From Brachyhypopomus gauderio (taxonomy: Eukaryota; Chordata; Actinopteri; Gymnotiformes; Hypopomidae), in NCBI RefSeq assembly GCF_052324685.1, contig NW_027506908.1, positions 296,001 to 360,000 of the forward strand: a stretch of DNA of 64,000 nucleotides. Direction: 5' to 3'. Under the pieces are notes generated by a model, which worked only from the letters and a program-made list of their open reading frames with translations, did no database searches and had not been told where the DNA came from. The position numbers and the translations under genes are program-made. Of the stretch, positions 58,012 through 64,000 are shown piece after piece (the first letter of the stretch is position 1; each line of letters starts with the position of its first letter).

Positions 58012-59185
58012 ATGCCGCCAAAAAGAGTTCCACCAGCAACGAGTCAACCACAGCAAAGAGAAGATGACCCGCTTCTAATCTCTAGCACCGAAGCTGCGTC
58101 TGGCGACCCACCCGCAGATGTAGAACAGCTGTGTGCAATGCTCCAGAGCTTCATGACAGAGCAAAAAGGAAGGGATGACTATTTCCAAAAAGAAGTAGCA
58201 AAACAGGAGCAAAGATGGTGCTCAATGCAGCACCAGTTCGGTTTACTGCAGGAAGAAGTCCACAAGGACCGGGCTGCAGGGAGACGCGAACAAGACTAGA
58301 GTGAAGAAACAACGGACTTCGCTCATTCTCGGATTATACGACGCACTCAAGCAGAGAGTGCAGACCAAGCAAATGAAAGTGAAACACGGCAATCTACATC
58401 GCAAGTTTCATCACACACAGTGTGGCCAACACCAAGACTGCCAACGCTAAAAGAGTCAGATGACATCGAACACTTCCTCACAATGTTCGAACGCATAGCG
58501 CAAACGGCAAACTGGCCAAGTGGAAGTTGGGCGCTACATCTGGCCCCGCTCCTGGAAGGAAAAGCCAGGGCGGCTTACGTAGCTATGGATGGTACGGACA
58601 TCGGCGACTACCACAAAGTAAAAGACGTTATCCTGCGAAAATACAAAATAAACAAAGACACTTACCGCCAGAGGTTCCGGATGAACGACATACTCGAGGC
58701 AGAGACACCACGGGAGCTCTACACTAGGCTGAAAGGTCTCTACGAGAAGTGGATGACGCCACAGGAGAAGACTAAGGAAGAGATTGGCGACGTGATCATG
58801 CTGGAACAGTACCTGCGCATGGTCAAGCCAGAGCTCAGGAGGTGGATTATTGAGCGTAGTCCCGGGTCAACTCTCCAAGCGGTAGAGATGTCAGAGGCAT
58901 TCGTGGCAGCGAGATAGACAGAAGGCAACTTCCGCTTTGACGAAGTCAACAAACCGCGTCAGCACAACGAGTTTGGTATGTTTGCTGGGGGACGGGGTAG
59001 TATTCCGATGCCACAATATAGCAGACCACCTACACACGGGCGCTCGAGTGCGATTAATGTGAGAGCAGCTAGCGATAGACGCCCCGCAGATAAAACACTA
59101 CGGTGCTTTAACTGTAACCAAACCAGCCACAAAATTAGTGCTTGTCCTAATTTATCGAGTAGCTCCAGTCGTTTGTCGTACAGCC
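58012..59185 (+). pseudogene. Gmr1-like Ty3 Gag with SCAN-like domain
   Basis: The start is ATG at 58012 (MPPKRVPPATSQPQ), followed by a charged helical part. A SCAN-like capsid domain follows (DIEHFLTMFERIAQ, LLEGKARAAYVAMD, YRQRFRMNDI and ELYTRLKGLYEKWM), then a CCHC knuckle (CFNCNQTSHKISAC) at about 59103-59145. One frame runs throughout and is broken only by two TAG codons (58297-58299 and 58915-58917). The SCAN domain of vertebrate zinc-finger proteins is known to derive from this kind of gag. An endogenous retrovirus interrupts the element at 59186. Confidence 0.85.
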
Positions 59186-60944
59186 TGTGGTGGAAATTTG
59201 GTGACCTCCTGGTGCGTGTATACACAGGCGACGCCAGACGCAGTTCATAGGGAACTGTCAGGATCAGGGGATCTAACTCGACAAGAGTCGAGAGGTTTGG
59301 CGGTCGAACTCCACGGGGGTGGGGGGGGGGGGGGGGGGGGGGTTATACAGGTGGCACCATCGGTGGTTACCGGACAGGGTAACTGAGTGAGCACCAGGTG
59401 GCCACACGCAACTGTGGGTTGACGAGCACACAGTTTGCATAAAACCAGTGAGAGTGAAGGTCGCGCTCTGTGTGAGTGTTTGTGGTATGAGAGAGCGTGG
59501 GTGAGTAGTTGTCTCTCTCCGCAGAAGCAGCAAAATGGGTGCATGTAATAGTAGCCGTACTGACGGTGAGGTCAGTGAGATACTGTGTGAACATCCTAGA
59601 AGGGAGTGCAGTGATTTGTTTTAACGGGGCATGGATTAACCCTGAGATCTTCGGGGGAGAACGGGCCTGAGTCCGTTTGAGATCTTATTTGGCAGGCCGC
59701 CAAATACAGTAATGATGCAATGATGCCATGTTGAATTATTGTGCAAACCTGTCCTCTCTCTTGTCACAAGTTCGAAGGGCGGTGAAAGAGGCGTTACCTA
59801 AGGTCCACAGCACAACCTGGAACATGGATTCACGCCAGCCATTGCAAGAAGGTTCTTGAACCTGAGCAGACGAAGAGCAGTCCTGAAGCATCCCAGCTTC
59901 TGTAGAGTGAAAGGAGGGTGTTCAGGCGCCTCAGCTGAGTGGGTGGAAGTGCAGATAGGGCGTGCCCGCACTCCAAGCACAACAGCTGTCAAGAATGGTC
60001 AACTATCACCCACCATGAACCCTGTGCTCTTGCTCATCCGGTGATGGAGCACAATGGCAATTGTTGTTGAAGGTTTTCTGTGTGCCTTGTATGCTGTCAC
60101 TTCTGAGGAGTTGTGTCTTGCAGGCTGCAGACACGGCGCCAACACCTGAGGACCTCACGATGTGGACGGATGTCAAGGCCACAAATCTACCACCTGATGT
60201 TGATTCTGTTTGTAATCAGGTGTAGTTTGTTTGACCATCCATGTACTTTCTGTAAGTGACACTACGATCGAAAGCCTGTATTGGAGTGGTCTGTAGTCGA
60301 TGTGATTTGTCCATAAAGGACAAAAAGGACGGAAATGTGGTGGAAATTTGGTGATTTCCATTTATGTCAGGCTTTCTTAGTATACATTAAACACATTAGA
60401 TATAGGTGTTAGATCTTTTTACATATACGTGTGTTAATCATGGCACTGAAGCCATTCTCGTGACTTCAGTAGGGCTCAGATGTGTGTGCGTGTGTTCTCT
60501 GGCCTCGGCTGAGGCCTAATCTGATGTTCCTCTGGTGTTCCTAAACTGACCTCGCTGGAGACGGCTAATCTCTACTTGGAAGGGACTACGGCGACACTCA
60601 GTCTGTCATGACATCACGAGGATGCTGAGCTTGGAGGGGACATGCGTAATATGCATCTGTCAAATCAGTGTTAATTATTTCATGTATTGTCCAATCACAT
60701 TTGGTTGATCACCTCGTGTTCACCTCGTGGACACCGTGTGTATTGATGATTAAACGTATAAAAGATGAGAGTTTGGAATGGGGAATTAGCTCTCTCTGTG
60801 ACAGACACCTGGCGTGTTTGTAACGGAGATCTCAGGGGTTAATCCATGCTTTGTTGAAATAAATCATTGTACTTTATTATCTAACCCAACTGCTTCTGAC
60901 TTTTATTGTGCTCACCATTTAAGGGTTTCAGAATTTCTATCACA
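59186..60944 (+). mobile_element. Mostly deleted endogenous retrovirus inserted in the Gmr1-like element
   Basis: The target duplication AGCC lies at 59182-59185 and 60945-60948. The 3' LTR is 60336-60944 (TGTGGTGGAAAT to TATCACA), preceded by a purine tract. The 5' LTR begins with the same bases at 59186 but is mostly deleted. The internal part keeps an MGAC-type start (a myristoylation-like gag N terminus, about 59534) that soon hits a stop. It then passes directly to an integrase C-terminal motif (SPFEILFGRP, near 59670). Protease, RT and an intact env are absent, so the copy is defective. A poly-G run lies at 59318-59342. Confidence 0.7.
60336..60944 (+). repeat. 3' LTR of the endogenous retrovirus
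   Basis: It starts TGTGGTGGAAATTTGG and ends CACA before AGCC. A TATAAAAG box lies near 60758 and AATAAA near 60859. Length is 609 bp. The first 20 bases recur at 59186 as the 5' LTR start. Confidence 0.7.
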
Positions 60945-61396
60945 AGCCCAAGGAGAGTTTAGCTTTAAAACTGTTGATGATACTAAAGACAGCACAATTA
61001 CTGTAAAAATAGGCAGTAGAAAGTTCAAAGCGCTCATTGATACGGGAGCTAGTCAGACGCTGGTATCGGCTAAATGTTTTCCCAACAATGAAGTAGTACA
61101 CACCGGGAAATTACGGGTAAAGTGCATACACGGGGACGAGCAGGTATATCCCACAGCAGAAGTAAGCATAGAGGTACAGGGGCAGGCTTATCTGTTAAAC
61201 CTGGGTATAATTCAGCAATCTCCCTACTCCGTGATTTTAGGCAGAGATGTACCCGTTTTAATAGACCTCTTAGCAGATAGGCAGAAAACAGCTGATGTAA
61301 TGGTTGTAACCAGGCTGCAGGCTAAGCAGGAGAGTGTAGCAGGGGAAAATCAGACCCTCTTGAGGGAGTTACCCTATAATGAGACTCCTAAAATTT
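60945..61396 (+). pseudogene. Gmr1-like aspartic protease region
   Basis: The plus frame contains FKALIDTGASQTLVSAKCF (active-site D-T-G, about 61021-61077) and VILGRDV, the second hallmark of retropepsin. It ends at a TAA at 61396-61398. It lies immediately before integrase sequence with no RT domain between, which is the gene order of Gmr1-like elements. Confidence 0.85.
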
Positions 61397-62272
61397 AAAA
61401 AGTCCACACGACAAAAAAGGCAAGATAAAATCAGAGGCACTGCTATAGAGGAACAAGTAGAATGTCCTGATATAGAGGTAGACGCATTGCCTGGTAGCGT
61501 GGCGCAGTTACAACGTCAGGACAAGTCACTTGAGCCACTATTCCTAAAGGCAGAGGAACAGAGATCCAGTTCACAATAATTAGGGACATTCTTTTCCGAG
61601 TAAAGGGTGAAATAGAACAACTTGTGGTACCTGTAGGTTTGAGGCAGGAAGTACTTAAATTAGGGCATTCTGACCCATGGGCAGGTCACCTCGGACACGC
61701 TAAAACTCAGAGCAGAATAGCGAACCGATTCTACTGGCCACGTCAGCAGTTAGACATAATAGAATTCTGCAAAGCATGTCCAGAGTGCCAGCTAACCGCA
61801 CCAAAAAGAAAATCAGACAGACAGAGTACCCATGATAAGCTTACCGGTTATTGACGTCCCGTTTTCACGGATCGCCATGGACGTAGTAGGTCCCCTATCC
61901 AAGAGTCAGAGCGGCAAACGCTATATTTTAGTAATTGCTGACTATGCAACGCGCTATCCAGCAGCATTTGCACTAAGTAAAGTGAAAACACGCCAGCTGG
62001 TTAATGCCCTTCTACAGTTAATATCCAGAGTAGGCATACCACGTGAAATACTCACAGATCAGGGAACAAACTTTATGTCCAAGCAGCTTAAAGACGTCTT
62101 TGCGTTAATGGGTATAAAAGGCATCAGGACGACCCCCTTTCACCCAAAAACTGACGGCTTGGTTGAGCGCTTCAATAAGACCCTGAAGTGCATGCTTTGC
62201 AAGTTTGTGTCAGAGACTGGCTCTGACTGGGACAAGTGGCTCCCATACGTGAGCCTTTATTCCAAAGAATAA
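61397..62272 (+). pseudogene. Gmr1-like integrase
   Basis: After a linker (VECPDIEVDALPGSVAQLQ), frames alternate twice, showing frameshifts near 61580-61620 and 61840. The HHCC finger (HSDPWAGHLGH ... CPECQLTAP) and the catalytic core are visible: D in RIAMDVVGPL, D in ILTDQGTNF and E in DGLVERFNK. The frame stops at 62272 (LPYVSLYSKE). The RT, RNase H and 3' LTR expected downstream are missing, replaced by the repeat that starts near 62321. Confidence 0.85.
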
Positions 62273-62320
62273 AGAATAAAAGATGATAAAGCTAGGGGTG
62301 ATTAAGCCATCCAGCTCTGG

Positions 62321-64000
62321 CCCATCACCAAGACTCTAAAAGACACGTGATTGATTATAATGTTGTACTTACCTGTTCCGGGATACTCAGGGGACTGGCG
62401 GCCCATCCAGCTCCTCCTCTTATAGTGGCCGAAGGGCCCTCGGCCTACTGAAGGAGGGGAGGGGGTTACAGTTCCTGGAATACCTGAGGACGGAGTTGTA
62501 TGCAACAAATGGACATATTAATTATTATTCTTGTCATAGTAGTGCACTAAATGTAAAATGTTATGTATATATTGTGTTACTGCAGTAATGTATGTATGTC
62601 ATGTTTGTGTTTGTAGGTAACCCCTGCTAGTAGTAGTGGTGTGTCCCAGCTTAATTAAGGGGAGGGGCTACTAGTATAAGAGGCCTTCCTCTCAGAGGCT
62701 AAGGAGGTTGAGGTTGGTTGGTTAATGTTGGTTGTTTGATATTGGATGTTATTGTGTTGAGCCCAAGAAACGTAGGGGCTAGACTGGCTGCTGATTGCCA
62801 GCGCTTACTGGAGGTACTGCTTATAAGCCTTTGCGGGCTTGAGTACTTTTTATATGTTTGTTCTCCTTTTATACAGTTTTTCTTTTCGTTTACTAGTATT
62901 GGTGATTTACTCCTTTGCTGGAAAACACAATTAAAACACCTGGATTGGGAACACCAATGTCTGTATTCACCTCACTCTCTGTAGTGAACCCACCTCCATA
63001 TTCACCCACTCGTAGTACCACGCTCACAGTATGGTTACTAGGGGTGTTCATAATGTGACCGGACTGTGTATATTATTTTAATCTTTTGTCTTTGTTTTTG
63101 CCCAATCCAGAAGCTAACACCAATTGATGAGCTGATGAGGCCTGATTTCCTGCACAAGAGAACACAGATGCTGGAAGATGATGTGAGAGAGACCCAGCAT
63201 ATTGCACGTCTAAGGGTACATGTGGAGAGGATGATTAGACGAATTAAAGAAAACAAACTATTTGACACTGTAATACCACTCTCCATCACAGGAAGTATCA
63301 ATCAAATTGTTTACTGTGGCATGTCTTCTCTCCAACTACCAGAATGGTCCTCTTGTCAAGAAATGGGCCTCGGATGGTGGAAAGGGCTGTATGAGTACAG
63401 AATATATAACATTTGCTCTTTCCCAAGAATACTTTTTACATTCATGTACAGGGCTTTTTGTTATTATTTTAGAAATGTTACTGAATTTCCCCTGATGTTT
63501 CCCTGCTGCAATTAAGGCTTTCATGATTTGAAGTAGGTTTACTAAATAAGGAAAAACAGCAGGGCAATGGTACTCCAGGACCAATGTTGGAAACCTGTGA
63601 TAAATATTTAAGGGTGCATATGCATGTTATCCATGTGTTTACTTTTCATGTACACTTCCTGCAGTTTGAACTATGACCACTTACTTTTTGTAAATAGTTA
63701 CTTCACATCTAATGGGCTTCACTTTTAATGTTTAATATTTAATATAAATGTTTCACTTGTTTGTACTTAAGCTTGACGAAATGTAAAACAATGACAAAGT
63801 GAAGGAAAATAATTTTATTTTGAAACAAAGTGCTTGTGATTTGTCTATTGAGTTGTTTTTTAAAATATCAGAACTGTGCCAATGACATTCAAATGTTTTT
63901 CTATTCTACAGATCCTTATCAGGGTTATAAGAACATTTTAAACAAATACAACAATATATACAAACATACAAACTGAGTTTATAGACATCTGGGCATGTAT
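62321..64000. repeat. ISL2EU block, copy 3 (inverted, partial)
   Basis: Reverse-complemented, it matches 34788 back to 33554. It then skips the Harbinger and continues from 30301 towards 29925, where the window ends. The Harbinger empty site is at about 63571-63590 (TACTCCAGGACCAATG). It keeps the 60 bp that copy 1 lacks. Confidence 0.9.
63111..63515 (+). pseudogene. ISL2EU transposase with internal deletion, copy 3
   Basis: The exon starts after CCAATCCAG and reads KLTPIDELMRP joined to FLHKRTQML, the same deletion junction as copy 1. The block with the catalytic E (LRVHVERMIRRIKE) is intact, but both aspartates are gone. The C-terminal frameshift seen in copy 2 is also present. Confidence 0.8.

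Noticed and set aside
59138-59386. 82-codon plus frame ending in poly-Gly
   Set aside because: It runs from the Gmr1 gag out of frame into the retroviral fragment and the poly-G tract; no coherent domain.

Overview
The window is nuclear DNA of a ray-finned fish, probably a teleost. The mix of repeats is typical of fish: L2/CR1-like and L1 LINEs, hAT, Harbinger and ISL2EU DNA transposons, long-LTR Ty3/gypsy elements and tRNA-derived SINEs. Genes have GT-AG introns. I see no bacterial features and no CRISPR. About 90% of the window is repetitive. I recognise one intact host gene, a protein kinase C-like gene on the minus strand, and one 7SL-like (SRP) RNA sequence.

Layout. 1-5376: a 14-unit satellite with a unit of about 387 bp. 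5377-7779: a composite element with hAT-like ends holding LINE, LTR and MITE debris. 8844-9112: a minus-strand 7SL RNA sequence with an internal deletion. 9141-25213: two very young Ty3/gypsy units in tandem sharing a middle LTR (LTR-gag-pol-LTR-gag-pol-LTR), with one 4-bp target duplication around the whole array, inserted 28 bp upstream of the 7SL 5' end. 25214-27238: NRF1-like palindromes, a tRNA-like segment and a 5'-truncated L1 with the marks of a 3' transduction.

27261-34082 and 47976-55325 are two direct copies of one block of about 7 kb: an ISL2EU DNA transposon (decayed YqaJ-nuclease gene on +, transposase on -) carrying a solo LTR and a nested Harbinger element. A third, inverted copy (62321-64000, running off the end) lacks the Harbinger and so shows its empty site. 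34083-43672 is a nest of MITEs, solo LTRs, a hAT element with a transposase-exon remnant, a LINE with an in-frame minisatellite, and SINEs.

43687-47840 (minus) is the host gene. Eleven exons join in frame to a C1/C2-less PKC-type kinase of about 510 residues. A Cys/Trp-rich N terminus is followed by four copies of a 24-residue helix repeat made by exon duplication and internal expansion. TATA and CRE motifs lie just upstream, and ISL2EU copy 2 starts 30 bp beyond the CRE. 57300-62272 is a decayed Gmr1-like Ty3 element (gag, protease, then integrase with no RT between) interrupted by a mostly deleted endogenous retrovirus.

The points most worth checking are the tandem gypsy array beside a Pol III gene, its TGATG gag/pol junction and tRNA-Ser primer site, the repeat-bearing PKC-like kinase, the L1 3' transduction, and the three-copy ISL2EU/Harbinger block.
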